Origin: Neoalteromonas facilis
GTDB taxonomy: Bacteria; Pseudomonadota; Gammaproteobacteria; Enterobacterales; Alteromonadaceae
NCBI RefSeq assembly: GCF_002807665.1
Contig: NZ_PEAY01000001.1
Location: forward strand, 744,001-808,000
Direction of reading: 5' to 3'
DNA: 64,000 bases
The position numbers and the translations under genes were made by a program. The notes under the pieces were generated by a model. The model saw only the letters and a program-made list of their open reading frames with translations, made no database searches and was not told the origin of the DNA. The stretch's first letter is position 1. Every line of letters starts with the position of its first letter. Of this stretch, positions 1-9,461 are shown piece after piece.

Positions 1-1
1 G

Positions 2-802
2 CGCACCTACTTTGATGCAACGTTACCATTGCTCGATGCCGAACTCATTATTTGGCCTGAAGCCGCTATTCCAAAATTGGAATCACTCGCACAAGACTAC
101 ATTCATGAATTGGATGAGTTAACCGCGCAACATGATACTGCGTTAGTCACCGGTATTGTGAATTACAATTACGAAACGGGCGATGTGTATAATAATCTTA
201 TTGCCGTTGGCAAAAGGGAAAAAGAGGATACCCAAAGGCACTACCGCTATTTCCACAATAATCGCTTCGCCAAACACCATTTGTTGCCCATCGGAGAGTT
301 TGTCCCCTTTGAGTCAGTACTAAGAACCCTTGCTCCTATTTTTGACTTGCCCATGTCGAGTTTTACTCGTGGCGATTTCCAACAGCGTAATTTAGTCGCC
401 AATGGGATCCATATCGCACCGGCGATTTGCTTTGAGATAGCGTTTCCTCGTCAAGTACGAGCAAACATTTACGCTCAAACCGATGTGATCCTTACCGTTA
501 GCAACGACGCATGGTTTGGACGCTCACATGGCCCAGCTCAACATATGCAAATCGCGCAGGTAAGGGCCAAAGAGCTTGGTTTGCCCGTCATTCGTTCGAC
601 CAATAATGGTATTAGTGGCTACATCAATCACAAAGGTGAAATAGAAGCCGCCCTGCCCCAATTTGAATTGGCGTCGTTGCGCCATCAAGTACAACTCGTA
701 TCTGGAAGCACACCTTACCGTATATTCGGTGACGCACTCGCGTGGTTAGTGTTTATTGCGTTTGCGGGTATAGCGATTTGGCGTGATCGTCGTACCAGTT
801 AA
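2..802 (+). CDS. lnt: Apolipoprotein N-acyltransferase, C-terminal part (cut by window start)
   Basis: Inner-membrane enzyme that adds the third acyl chain to the diacylglyceryl-cysteine of lipoproteins, the last maturation step. The frame is open from base 2, so the multi-spanning N-terminal half lies outside the window; what is seen is the nitrilase-fold domain. The three catalytic positions of the family are visible: Glu in WPEAAIP, Lys in FAKHHLLPIGEF and Cys in APAICFE. A hydrophobic segment (LAWLVFIAFAGIAIW) followed by RDRR ends the protein, as expected for the final membrane anchor. The next gene starts 79 bases downstream on the same strand. The window also holds Lnt clients, namely the lipoprotein alkaline phosphatase and BamE. 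Confidence 0.95.
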   Translation, partial: RTYFDATLPLLDAELIIWPEAAIPKLESLAQDYIHELDELTAQHDTALVTGIVNYNYETGDVYNNLIAVGKREKEDTQRHYRYFHNNRFAKHHLLPIGEFVPFESVLRTLAPIFDLPMSSFTRGDFQQRNLVANGIHIAPAICFEIAFPRQVRANIYAQTDVILTVSNDAWFGRSHGPAQHMQIAQVRAKELGLPVIRSTNNGISGYINHKGEIEAALPQFELASLRHQVQLVSGSTPYRIFGDALAWLVFIAFAGIAIWRDRRTS

Positions 803-881
803 GCGCTGATTTTACATTGTTGCGGCGACGCTGACTGTTATACTGAGTGCTTGTTTTGGCATTTTAATAGGTTCAGCCTTC

Positions 882-2147
882 ATGAAAGCATTGTTCTGCG
901 CCGTTATTCTTACTCTTATTTCTAGCCTAGCCCACGCACAATTAGCGATTAAAGCTGATGCACTCGTCGATGTTGAAAATGGGAAAACAATTAAGCACCC
1001 ACTCGTCATTGTAAAAAACGATAAAGTCGTTGAAGTGTTGAACCACACGCGTGACCAAGTACCTGACGGATCAGATGTTATTGATTTGAGCGGCCATACC
1101 CTGTTACCCGGCTTTATGGACATGCACGTTCACCTTACCAGTGACGCGACAATGCACGGATACAGAGGGCTCGCCGTGTCTACGCCACGCGCTGCGATTA
1201 CGGGTGTGAAGCATGCCAAGCAAACATTACTCGCAGGCTTCACCACGGTGCGTAATGTCGGGGCTCCCGGCTATGCGGATATCGCCCTTCGCGATGCAAT
1301 AATGGCCGGAGATGTAATCGGTCCACGCATGTTTGTTGCAGGCCCGTCTATTGGCGTCACCGGTGGTCATTGTGACAACAATTTATTGCCAGCAGAATAC
1401 GAAGTTAAAAGTGAAGGCGTTGCCGATGGCCCATGGGCTGTGCGCGAAAAAGTCAGAGAAAACATCAAGTACGGTGCCAACGTCATCAAGTTTTGTGCAA
1501 CCGGTGGTGTGCTATCCAAAGGCACTAAAGTTGGGGTTCAACAATATAGCTTTGAAGAAATGAAAGCATTAATTGATGAAGCACATATGCGCGGATTAAC
1601 CGTGGCGACACACGCTCACGGCACAGACGGCATTAAAACAGCAATCAAAGCCGGTGTTGACTCAGTAGAGCATGTCAGCCTACTAGACGATGAAGCCATT
1701 ACGTTGGCAAAACAGCACGGTACTTACTTCTCTATGGATATTTATGTCACCGAATACATTCTCGGTGAAGGAGCCAAAGCCGGTATTTTGGAAGAAAGCT
1801 TAGCCAAAGAGCGTATCGTCGGAAAACGTCAACGCGACAATTTTAATAAAGCGGTCAACGCCGGCGTAAAAATGGTGTTTGGTTCTGATGCGGGAGTATA
1901 CCCCCACGGTGACAATGGCCGTCAGTTCAAACGCATGGTTGAGTTTGGCATGACCCCAATGCAAGCGATTCAGGCTGCTACGATTAATTCCGCCACACTG
2001 CTCAAACAGCAAACGGTTATGGGTAGTGTAAGCAAAGACAAGTTCGCCGATATTGTAGCCGTTAAGGGCGATCCCTTATCCGATATCAGCTTGTTAGAGA
2101 ATGTTCAGTTTGTGATGAAAAACGGTGAAGTTGTTAAACATGACTAA
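882..2147 (+). CDS. Secreted metal-dependent amidohydrolase, prolidase-like
   Basis: 421-residue amidohydrolase with a signal peptide (cleavage probably after AHA, near residue 19). The amidohydrolase metal site is complete to the eye: HxH in MDMHVHLTSD, a Lys in VIKFCATGG suited to carboxylation, His in THAHG, His in EHVSLL and Asp in FGSDAGV. This arrangement, plus the TTVRNVG and GGHCDN stretches, resembles the imidazolonepropionase-like family that includes Xaa-Pro dipeptidases of marine bacteria. The likely role is hydrolysis of Xaa-Pro or related N-acyl peptides in the periplasm; the substrate is inferred from family only. It sits alone, 79 bases after lnt. The start is the ATG before the hydrophobic leader. 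Confidence 0.82.
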   Translation: MKALFCAVILTLISSLAHAQLAIKADALVDVENGKTIKHPLVIVKNDKVVEVLNHTRDQVPDGSDVIDLSGHTLLPGFMDMHVHLTSDATMHGYRGLAVSTPRAAITGVKHAKQTLLAGFTTVRNVGAPGYADIALRDAIMAGDVIGPRMFVAGPSIGVTGGHCDNNLLPAEYEVKSEGVADGPWAVREKVRENIKYGANVIKFCATGGVLSKGTKVGVQQYSFEEMKALIDEAHMRGLTVATHAHGTDGIKTAIKAGVDSVEHVSLLDDEAITLAKQHGTYFSMDIYVTEYILGEGAKAGILEESLAKERIVGKRQRDNFNKAVNAGVKMVFGSDAGVYPHGDNGRQFKRMVEFGMTPMQAIQAATINSATLLKQQTVMGSVSKDKFADIVAVKGDPLSDISLLENVQFVMKNGEVVKHD

Positions 2148-2257
2148 CGTACACAAATGCATTTAATTTTATAAATATAAATAACCTTTAATTTTAAATT
2201 GATTTATATTTATTGCGTTTTATAATTGCCAAATTCTAAAATCAGGCAACGTATTCG

Positions 2258-3904
2258 ATGAGTTTTTTGAACCAACTACATACTCGAAATCTACGCGGCG
2301 ATGTATTAGGTGGCGTTACTGCAGCCATTGTCTCGCTGCCACTAGCGCTAACATTCGGGGTGGCGTCTGGCGCCGGTGCTGAGGCAGGGCTTTATGGTGC
2401 TATCTTAGTAGGGCTTTTCGCGGCCTTGTTCGGCGGCACGCCTACTCTCATCTCAGAGCCTACAGGCCCCATGACAGTGGTTATGGCAGCCGTTGTGACA
2501 ACCCTAATTGCGGACAACCCAGATAACGGACTCGCCATGGCATTTACTGTCGTCATGATGGCGGGTATGTTTCAAATCGCATTTGGATTGTTAAAGTTAG
2601 GGAAATACATCACGCTGATGCCTTATAGCGTGATTTCCGGCTTTATGTCAGGGATAGGCTTCATCCTCATCATCATTCAGTTTGCCCCCTTAATTGGGCA
2701 ATCAGCCCCTGCTGGAGGCGTGAACGGTACATTGACCAACCTCCCGTCATTGCTGGCTAATATTCACTGGGGCGAATTAGCACTTGCATTGTTAACGCTC
2801 GCTATTTTATTTTACACGCCGCAAAAATGGCGTAAATTCGTCCCCCCGCAACTGTATGCACTGGTCATCGTTTCATTAATTTCGGTCATCTTCTTTAACT
2901 ACAATGACATCCAGCGTATTGGCGAAATAAACGCATCGATCCCCTCCTTGATATTCCCAACATTTACCTTAGAACAATTCCAAACCATGTTGGTAGACGC
3001 CATGGTATTGGGGATGTTGGGTTGTATCGATTCGATGTTGACCTCGGTTATTGCCGACAACTTAACCCGTACTGAACATAAATCCGATAAAGAGCTCGTT
3101 GGTCAAGGCATTGGTAATATTATGTCCGGTCTTTTTGGTGGCTTACCCGGTGCGGGGGCAACCATGGGGACGGTAGTCAATATACAAAGTGGCGCACAAT
3201 CCCCGTTATCCGGCGTTACCCGTGTTGCCGTATTGGTCGTCGCGGTATTTGGCGCCGCGTCATTAATAGGCAATATTCCTCTAGCCGTATTGGCCGGCAT
3301 AGCGGTCAAAGTCGGTGTCGATATCCTTGATTGGAGCTTTATAAAACGTGCACACCGCGTGTCTTTCCATTCAACTTTGATCATGTACGCAGTGATGCTA
3401 CTGACAATATTCGTGGATCTGATTATCGCCGTCGGGATCGGCGTATTTATCGCCAATGTCATTACCATTGAAAAACTCAGCGCAAGCCAATCAAAGAATA
3501 TCCGTGCAATAAGCGATATGGATGACAAACTCCCGTTAACACGTGAGCAAAAACGCCTACTGAATATGGGCGAAGGTCGGATCCTGTTCTTTTACCTCAG
3601 CGGCGCAATGATTTTCGGCGTGTCTAAAGCTCTCGCTCGCGAGCGTGCAAGTATTCCTGATCACGACGTGATTATTATTGACTTAAGTGATGTGTCGATG
3701 CTGGATGATACTATCAGCTTATCCATTGAGAACGTGGTCAAAGAAGCGAAAGAGCTTAACAAAGCGGTGTTTGTTGTGATGAAAACACGCAAAGCGGAAG
3801 AAAAGCTTAAGCGCATTGGATTAGAAGACTTACTTGATGATGACGCCTTCACTAACGACCGTACGGTAGCGCTAGAAAAAGCCATTCAACACCTACCCGC
3901 TTAG
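2258..3904 (+). CDS. SulP-family anion transporter with STAS domain
   Basis: 548 residues. The first roughly 410 form the hydrophobic SulP core (repeated TM segments from LGGVTAAIVSLPLALTFG onward, with the conserved SEPTGPMTVV stretch and GLPGAGATMGT). The rest is a cytoplasmic STAS domain (RILFFYLSGAMIFG ... VIIIDLSDVSMLDDT). SulP proteins import sulfate, bicarbonate or other anions with Na+ or H+; the STAS domain regulates transport. The compact length and lack of sulfur-assimilation neighbours make a bicarbonate (BicA-like) or sulfate role equally possible. A very AT-rich 110-base stretch precedes it and probably holds the promoter. Its stop overlaps by four bases the stop of the convergent small membrane gene downstream. 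Confidence 0.88.
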   Translation: MSFLNQLHTRNLRGDVLGGVTAAIVSLPLALTFGVASGAGAEAGLYGAILVGLFAALFGGTPTLISEPTGPMTVVMAAVVTTLIADNPDNGLAMAFTVVMMAGMFQIAFGLLKLGKYITLMPYSVISGFMSGIGFILIIIQFAPLIGQSAPAGGVNGTLTNLPSLLANIHWGELALALLTLAILFYTPQKWRKFVPPQLYALVIVSLISVIFFNYNDIQRIGEINASIPSLIFPTFTLEQFQTMLVDAMVLGMLGCIDSMLTSVIADNLTRTEHKSDKELVGQGIGNIMSGLFGGLPGAGATMGTVVNIQSGAQSPLSGVTRVAVLVVAVFGAASLIGNIPLAVLAGIAVKVGVDILDWSFIKRAHRVSFHSTLIMYAVMLLTIFVDLIIAVGIGVFIANVITIEKLSASQSKNIRAISDMDDKLPLTREQKRLLNMGEGRILFFYLSGAMIFGVSKALARERASIPDHDVIIIDLSDVSMLDDTISLSIENVVKEAKELNKAVFVVMKTRKAEEKLKRIGLEDLLDDDAFTNDRTVALEKAIQHLPA

Positions 3905-4143
3905 TCTGCGGCTTTATCATCCTCATGCAGTATCTTTTCACAAGTACTGCATGACTGACCTCTCGCACTCCAATAGAGGCGAGTCAAAACAAACACAAGG
4001 GTGGAAATTGCTGCCCACACTAAAGCGGAGATCACAGCGAGGTTAAAAGAATACCCTTTTAGCCAATAAGCAAAGCCCAATATAACCGCCACGATGCTAA
4101 AAAAGCGAAAGACTTTTAGCGGGCTTATTTTACCTGCAGACAT
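3901..4143 (-). CDS. Small two-TM inner-membrane protein (DUF2892-like)
   Basis: 80 residues with two predicted membrane segments (FFSIVAVILGFAYWL and LAVISALVWAAISTLVFVL) and a short cytoplasmic tail carrying a CSTC pair (SCSTCEKIL) and acidic residues. The size and two-helix plan resemble the DUF2892/YgaP-type membrane proteins, but the match is by general pattern only. It is convergent with the SulP gene and overlaps its stop codon by four bases; the oxygenase gene upstream on the same strand is 28 bases away, so the two may be co-transcribed. Function unknown. The CxxC could bind metal or form a disulfide, which is speculation. Confidence 0.6.
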   Translation of the reverse strand: MSAGKISPLKVFRFFSIVAVILGFAYWLKGYSFNLAVISALVWAAISTLVFVLTRLYWSARGQSCSTCEKILHEDDKAAD

Positions 4144-4171
4144 GACGAACTCCCTGATCGCGCGGCATCAC

Positions 4172-4858
4172 TTAACGCGGTGGATCAATCTTGTTATTAA
4201 CCGATGTATTAACCCTATACCAACCTGCAATTGAATGTCTATCACGAGACGCAGGCAATACTTCATGCGGGAAGGATTCACTCAGGAAAACCACAACGGT
4301 ACCAAATAACGGAACGACTTTGGTGCCGGTTTTGTCTTCATCGTTCTCGTAAAGTACAAGTTCCCCGCCCTCGTTTAATGCCCAGCCCGGATTAAGGTAA
4401 GCGACCAACGATAAAACACGGTTCATCTCACCTCTAAAGGCATCGTAATGACGTTTGTAGTAATGTCCCGGCGCATAATGAGCGAAGTGGCTTTCAAACG
4501 AAAATAACCCCAGGAAAAGGCGGCGGTTGAGGTACTGTTGTAAATCTGATGCCCAATCGAGCCAACGCCTGCCAGCTTCCGAACCGCCGGTTATCCAGCA
4601 GATTTCATCAGTCCTTACGAAATCATTTTTGAGGTAATCATCTCGCCTACCAATACCTGCATCATTATATTCAGATTGATTTAATGATTGCTGACACTCA
4701 AGCAACATATGCGCGATATCATCCGGCATAGCGCCGGGGCGAATGCTGTATCCTTGGGACTCAAGATCACAGGCTATCGCTTCAAACAGCGCCTCATTGG
4801 TAGAGTCTCCGCCTTGATAGTCGCGTAATTGGATAATGGCTGACACAGTGATCCTCAC
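4172..4858 (-). CDS. 2OG-Fe(II) oxygenase (prolyl 4-hydroxylase-like)
   Basis: 228 residues. The C-terminal half has the double-stranded beta-helix iron site: HxD in YYKRHYDAF, the distal His in FPHEVLPA and the 2-oxoglutarate-binding Arg in RHSIAGWYR. The stretch GGELVLYE and the FGTVVVFLSE strand are typical of SM-20/P4H-type bacterial oxygenases. Such enzymes hydroxylate a protein or small molecule using O2 and 2-oxoglutarate; the substrate here is unknown. No signal peptide is visible, so it is probably cytoplasmic. It sits upstream of the small membrane protein on the same strand. The 168 bases between it and the next gene upstream show no gene. Confidence 0.85.
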   Translation of the reverse strand: MRITVSAIIQLRDYQGGDSTNEALFEAIACDLESQGYSIRPGAMPDDIAHMLLECQQSLNQSEYNDAGIGRRDDYLKNDFVRTDEICWITGGSEAGRRWLDWASDLQQYLNRRLFLGLFSFESHFAHYAPGHYYKRHYDAFRGEMNRVLSLVAYLNPGWALNEGGELVLYENDEDKTGTKVVPLFGTVVVFLSESFPHEVLPASRDRHSIAGWYRVNTSVNNKIDPPR

Positions 4859-5026
4859 TCATCATCATTTGTTAAAATGTGCCCGTAACAAATGAAACAA
4901 AATAAAGGATGCTGTATACCAGATTTTAGCCAATTCGCACTCTTTTTCGATCAATCGACGAATAAAATATGCGTTCGCGAGACGAGAGGATCAGAGAGTC
5001 AGTATGCACCTTCTCTCTGCACAATA

Positions 5027-5782
5027 TTAATGGGTATGTGAGTGCTGCCCTGCAATTGCGTTACCCCGATCATCATAGAAACCACTCGCACCGGCCTCAA
5101 TAAAACCAAGGTTAACCATATTGAGCAAAAATGGATCGGTATGGTCATCACCAATGTCAGCAAAATCAGTCGAGTGATAGTTCATACGTATATCAAAAAA
5201 CGCTTTGATTTCACCTAGGTCATTTGCGTGGTTCACCAACTCCCATGTTTCAACAGAGTTGGCCGATGTCTTTTCCAGTTTGCGCAGCAGTTTCTGTTCG
5301 GGGATCCATTCGATATTGATTTGTGTATCACCGTGCTGAGCTTGCATATATTGCACGCGCTCACATCCTTCAGACACCTCTTGCACCACCTGCATATGCG
5401 ATAACAAACGGTCGGAAATCAGCTGATTTCGGTATGACCAATCACGCTCTACACGTCCGTGCACACTCTCTCCAGGCTGATACTCAATAGCACGTTGATA
5501 TGCATCAAACATACGGTAGGGCTTAATCTTGTTTGCCTTACTGTGCTCCCATATTTCAGTGATATTAAGTTCTCTGTGTTGCTGGGCAACCATGCCCGGC
5601 ATACGCACTAGCACGAGGTGCTTGCTTTGTTCTGACGGTTCGTTCGAATGTTTGTTTAACTGAGTAATCTTATACTCAGCTTTGAGTAATTCTGCATTGC
5701 ACTGTTGTTGCGCACTAACATGAACACTGAGCGTACAAATAAAGGCGAAAATAAAAAGTCTGACCATTAGGTTTTTCATCAT
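5027..5782 (-). CDS. Secreted protein of unknown function next to alkaline phosphatases
   Basis: About 251 residues from the double ATG at 5782/5779, with a clear signal peptide (LFIFAFICTLSVHVSA, cut before QQQCNAE). The frame stays open 17 codons further upstream, but that extension runs through the terminator hairpin of the preceding gene (5807-5832), so I chose the internal start just before the hydrophobic leader. The mature part is mixed and polar without repeats or a motif I recognise; the C-terminus is histidine-rich (GQHSHTH). It follows the two alkaline phosphatase genes on the same strand after the terminator, so read-through could tie it to phosphate control. I do not recognise the family and assign no activity. 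Confidence 0.62.
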   Translation of the reverse strand: MMKNLMVRLFIFAFICTLSVHVSAQQQCNAELLKAEYKITQLNKHSNEPSEQSKHLVLVRMPGMVAQQHRELNITEIWEHSKANKIKPYRMFDAYQRAIEYQPGESVHGRVERDWSYRNQLISDRLLSHMQVVQEVSEGCERVQYMQAQHGDTQINIEWIPEQKLLRKLEKTSANSVETWELVNHANDLGEIKAFFDIRMNYHSTDFADIGDDHTDPFLLNMVNLGFIEAGASGFYDDRGNAIAGQHSHTH

Positions 5783-5806
5783 ATTTCTAATATCAAAAAT
5801 CAAATA

Positions 5807-5832
5807 TGCCCCGCCACATATGCGACGGGGCA
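5807..5832 (-). terminator. Intrinsic terminator after the alkaline phosphatase pair
   Basis: On the minus strand a 7-bp stem (TGCCCCG/CGGGGCA) with a 12-base loop is followed by TATTTGATTTTT. It lies 14 bases after the stop of the upstream phosphatase gene and before the unknown secreted protein, so it should end or attenuate the phosphatase transcript. Confidence 0.75.
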
Positions 5833-5845
5833 CTTTCTATCAAGG

Positions 5846-7789
5846 TTACTCTAGCGCGTTATCCGCTTTAGTTACCATGTCACTTGCATAAGTCATTACA
5901 TGGAATACTAAGCTTTGCTCGTTTGTTCCATTGACTAACAACGCACCTGGACCTTTGGCATAGATACCAATGTCTTCACCCGAGTGAGTTTCTGAACCAA
6001 GCGGTATTAACGCCTCTTGGTGGAAACCTGTCGACTGAGTATCAACATCCATCAGATCTTTACGGCCAGTATCAGGCGCTGCTGCATATGACGCATCTGC
6101 ATTAGTCTCATCGCCTAGGTCTCTAAACCCAAGACCGTTGGTGTAACCCACTGTCGTGTAAGGCATGCCATCAGCTGCTAGGGCTGGCTCTTCAGAACCA
6201 ACACCAACGACTTTGCCTAGGATTGGATTACCGCGCTTAGGATAGCCCGCAATGGTAAATACGTGGCCGTGGTCAGCCGTTACAATGATCAGCGTATCTT
6301 CATCATTGGTTAATGCGTCTGCCATTGCGACCGCTTCAGATAATGCAATCGTATCTGTTAATGCACCGTATGCACTGCCCGCATGATGAGAGTGGTCAAT
6401 GCGTCCAGATTCAACCATCAAGAAGAAACCATTAGGGTTGTTATCCAGCACCTTAATCGCCTTTTCGGTCATTTCAGCAATTGAAGGTTCACCCGCGATA
6501 TCGTTTGCACGATCAGCTTCATATTGCATGTGTGATTCATTAAACAAACCGAATACACGACTAGTAGTCTCGGTATCAATACCATCAAAACCTGTTTGAT
6601 CGTATACATAAACGCCATCTGCATACTTAGCTTGCCATTCAGCGGTTAGGTCACGGCCATCCGTTCTATCGCCTTCTGTACTGCTTACTGCATCAGGGCT
6701 ATTGAAGGCTGGATCTTTTGGTAAGAAGTGACGACGTCCACCGCCCATTACTACATCGATACCATCAACATCTAATCCGCTGTAACGCGCTTCAAGGTAA
6801 TCTTCGAAGTTAACCAGTTGATCAGCAATATCTACACAGCCACCGCTAACCGCATCCGCTGGCATATCAGAGATATCTTCCCAGTTGCGATCAGCTGACT
6901 TCGCGTATGTTGCAGCCGGTGTAGCATGTGTAATACGCGCAGTTGAAATAATGCCTGTCGATAAACCCGCTATTTCTGCAACTTCTAATGCTGAAACTAA
7001 TTCGTTGCCTGCAACGCTACTGCAATCTCCGCGAGAGATATCTTCATCAACACCGATTGTGCCAACGTCAGTTTTAACACCACTCATCATGGCAGTCATA
7101 GTGCCCGCTGAGTCAGGTGTTTGCGCATCCACGTTGTATGTTTTAACTAGACCTGCAAACGGGAAATCGTCAAAGCTAAGTTGATTCTCTTCGCCGGCCA
7201 TCCCCTTCATTTGACCGTCTAGAATTCGCGCTGCCGTAACCGTTGAAACACCCATACCGTCGCCAACAAATAAGATAACATTCTTGGCTTGACCTTTGAT
7301 CTGTTCAAGAGAAGCAGCCATTTGCTCTGCACTATCAAACTGATACTCATTAATTGTCATTGCCGATTGAGCAGACGCACCCTGACCGGTTGCTTCCTGC
7401 CATACGGTTTTTGCTTCTTCAATTTCTTTTTGAGCAGCAACAAACCACTCATTATTCAAACTTGTCAGTAGCTCACCTGAATTCACGGTTGTATTGCCCG
7501 GCGCACAGACATAGTTTGTTTGGCTAATTTCGTCAGCGTCTAACTCACCATTAGCATTGCTGTCTAAACCAGAATCAAACTGTACACCACTGTTAGGGCA
7601 ATTGATGTCACCAACTTCTAACGCTGTTTGCACTGTTAAGCTGGTTAAACCTGCGCTACCGTCTTGTCCTGGCGCACCATTTTGCCCCGCTGGACCAGTA
7701 GCGCCTTGAGCACCGTCATCGCCTTCAAGGAAACAGCCATTTAGGCCCATTACTGCTACTGCAATGATTGATAATTTTAATTTTTTCAT
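5846..7789 (-). CDS. Alkaline phosphatase, lipoprotein with collagen-like linker
   Basis: 647 residues. A lipoprotein signal ends in LNGC (Cys19). Residues 23-47 are eight Gly-X-Y triplets, a collagen-like stalk, followed by a roughly 45-residue Cys-containing module (EVGDINCPNSG ... QTNYVCAPG, DUF7151-like) and then a PhoA-type alkaline phosphatase domain from about residue 165. Visible catalytic features: the metal Asp in FVGDGMG, the nucleophile Ser in PDSAGTM, His residues in RIDHSHHAG, TADHGH and the ETHSGED stretch. It removes phosphate from monoesters outside the inner membrane, here probably tethered to the outer membrane. The gene starts 11 bases after the second phosphatase gene, with which it is nearly collinear, so the two form one unit. 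Confidence 0.92.
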   Translation of the reverse strand: MKKLKLSIIAVAVMGLNGCFLEGDDGAQGATGPAGQNGAPGQDGSAGLTSLTVQTALEVGDINCPNSGVQFDSGLDSNANGELDADEISQTNYVCAPGNTTVNSGELLTSLNNEWFVAAQKEIEEAKTVWQEATGQGASAQSAMTINEYQFDSAEQMAASLEQIKGQAKNVILFVGDGMGVSTVTAARILDGQMKGMAGEENQLSFDDFPFAGLVKTYNVDAQTPDSAGTMTAMMSGVKTDVGTIGVDEDISRGDCSSVAGNELVSALEVAEIAGLSTGIISTARITHATPAATYAKSADRNWEDISDMPADAVSGGCVDIADQLVNFEDYLEARYSGLDVDGIDVVMGGGRRHFLPKDPAFNSPDAVSSTEGDRTDGRDLTAEWQAKYADGVYVYDQTGFDGIDTETTSRVFGLFNESHMQYEADRANDIAGEPSIAEMTEKAIKVLDNNPNGFFLMVESGRIDHSHHAGSAYGALTDTIALSEAVAMADALTNDEDTLIIVTADHGHVFTIAGYPKRGNPILGKVVGVGSEEPALAADGMPYTTVGYTNGLGFRDLGDETNADASYAAAPDTGRKDLMDVDTQSTGFHQEALIPLGSETHSGEDIGIYAKGPGALLVNGTNEQSLVFHVMTYASDMVTKADNALE

Positions 7790-7800
7790 GTCTGTGCGGC

Positions 7801-9384
7801 CTATTCGTTAATTAATCCAAGAGACTGATTGATGATGTGAAACACCATGTTTTGTTCAACTACGCCCTGTACTAATTGCGCACCAGGACCAGATGCATGC
7901 AGAGAAATGTCTTCACCAGAGTGAGTTTCTGAGCCCAGCGGGATCAAAGCTTCTTGGTGGAAACCGGTTGTTTCGGTATCAACCGTTGTTAAGTCTTTAC
8001 GACCTGTGTCAGCCGCATCTGCATATGTAGCATCGGCATTAGTTTCGTCACCTAAGTCTCTGAACCCAAGACCATTGGTGTAGCCAACCGTTGTATAGGG
8101 CATACCGTCAGCAGCAAGAGCTGGCTCTTCAGAGCCCACGCCGACAACTTTGCCTAAGATTGGGTTGCCGCGCTTTGGATAACCCGCAATGGTAAATACG
8201 TGGCCATGGTCAGCCGTCACAAGGATTAACGTATCTTCAGGATCCGTCGCTTCATATGCAGCTTTAACAGCAGCGGCAAATTCAATGGTGTCAGTTAACG
8301 CACCATATGCACTGCCGGCGTGATGAGAATGGTCGATCCGACCTGACTCAACCATTAGGAAAAACCCTTTCTGATTGTTGTCTAAAATGTCGATTGCCTT
8401 GCTAGTCATTTCCGTTAACGATGGTTCGCCCGCGATATCGTTAGCTCGGTCAGCTTCGTATTGCATATGCGATTCGTTAAACAAACCCAACACGTGAGAT
8501 GTCGTCGCTGGGTCAATCGCGTCAAAACCAGCCTGGTCGTATACATACACACCATCGCTATAGTTAGCTTGCCATTCAGCCGTTAAATCACGCTCATCCG
8601 TTCTATCACCTTCAGTGCTGCTGGCGGCGTCAGGACTATTAAACGCTGCATCCTTAGGCAAAAAGTGTCTACGGCCACCACCAAAAGCGACTTCAATGCC
8701 GTCAACATCAATACCGGTATAGCGTGACTCTAAAAATTCTTCGAAATTGACCAGTTGGTCAGCAATATCTTTGCAGCCTTGAGTCAGTGCAGCTTCTGGC
8801 ATGTCTGAGTTATCTTCCCAGTTACGATCAGCTGATTTTGCATAGGTTGCGGCTGGCGTTGCGTGTGTGATTCGCGCTGTAGAAATAAGGCCTGTAGATA
8901 GGCCTTTTATTTCAGCGAGCTCAAGCGCTGTAACCACTTCGTTGCCGGCTACTGTAGAACAATCGCCACGTTCAATGTCTTCATCAACCCCAATAACACC
9001 CACATCCGTTTTCAAACCTGACATCATCGCTGTCATAGTGCCCGCAGAGTCAGGTGTTTGCGCATCAACGTTATACGTTTTCACCAACGCGGTGTGCGGG
9101 AAAGATTCGAAGCTTAAATAACCTTCTTCACCTGAATTGCCGGCCAATTGACCTTCTAAGATCCGCGCTGAGGTTAGAGTCGAAATCCCCATACCATCAC
9201 CGACAAATAAGATTACGTTCTTAGCTTTGAAGCGATTGTTGATTTCAACTTTCGCATCAATGGTTTGTTGGGCATCAGTAAACCATTGGCTGTCCACTTG
9301 ATGTGCGGGTAAAACATTTGCGCCCACGCCGCACGATACGGCCAGTGCAACTGCACTAACGGCAGTTTTTATTAGTAGTTTCAT
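7801..9384 (-). CDS. Alkaline phosphatase (PhoA-type), secreted
   Basis: 527 residues, first gene of the phosphatase pair. The signal peptide (AVSAVALAVSCGVGA) is followed almost directly by the catalytic domain, with no stalk. The same active-site stretches as in its neighbour are present: FVGDGMG, PDSAGTM with the nucleophile Ser, THATPAATYAKSADRNWE, RIDHSHHAG, TADHGH and ETHSGED. Long runs of identical residues between the two proteins show a tandem duplication. A Cys sits in AVSCG, but the preceding residues fit a lipobox poorly, so I call it a soluble periplasmic or exported enzyme. Two Pho-box-like sites lie upstream, suggesting phosphate-starvation induction through PhoB. Confidence 0.92.
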   Translation of the reverse strand: MKLLIKTAVSAVALAVSCGVGANVLPAHQVDSQWFTDAQQTIDAKVEINNRFKAKNVILFVGDGMGISTLTSARILEGQLAGNSGEEGYLSFESFPHTALVKTYNVDAQTPDSAGTMTAMMSGLKTDVGVIGVDEDIERGDCSTVAGNEVVTALELAEIKGLSTGLISTARITHATPAATYAKSADRNWEDNSDMPEAALTQGCKDIADQLVNFEEFLESRYTGIDVDGIEVAFGGGRRHFLPKDAAFNSPDAASSTEGDRTDERDLTAEWQANYSDGVYVYDQAGFDAIDPATTSHVLGLFNESHMQYEADRANDIAGEPSLTEMTSKAIDILDNNQKGFFLMVESGRIDHSHHAGSAYGALTDTIEFAAAVKAAYEATDPEDTLILVTADHGHVFTIAGYPKRGNPILGKVVGVGSEEPALAADGMPYTTVGYTNGLGFRDLGDETNADATYADAADTGRKDLTTVDTETTGFHQEALIPLGSETHSGEDISLHASGPGAQLVQGVVEQNMVFHIINQSLGLINE

Positions 9385-9461
9385 TTAGTTAAGTCCTATT
9401 GGTTTGATTGGTTTTGGCTCAACGCACGGCAAAACCGACGCAAAAAGACTAGGCAGGTTTT

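Noticed and set aside
3103-3528. 141-codon frame antisense to the SulP gene
   Set aside because: A mirror of the conserved transporter coding sequence; no ribosome site or family.
5783-5833. Longer N-terminus for the unknown secreted protein
   Set aside because: Those codons lie in the terminator hairpin of the previous gene, and the signal peptide needs the later start.
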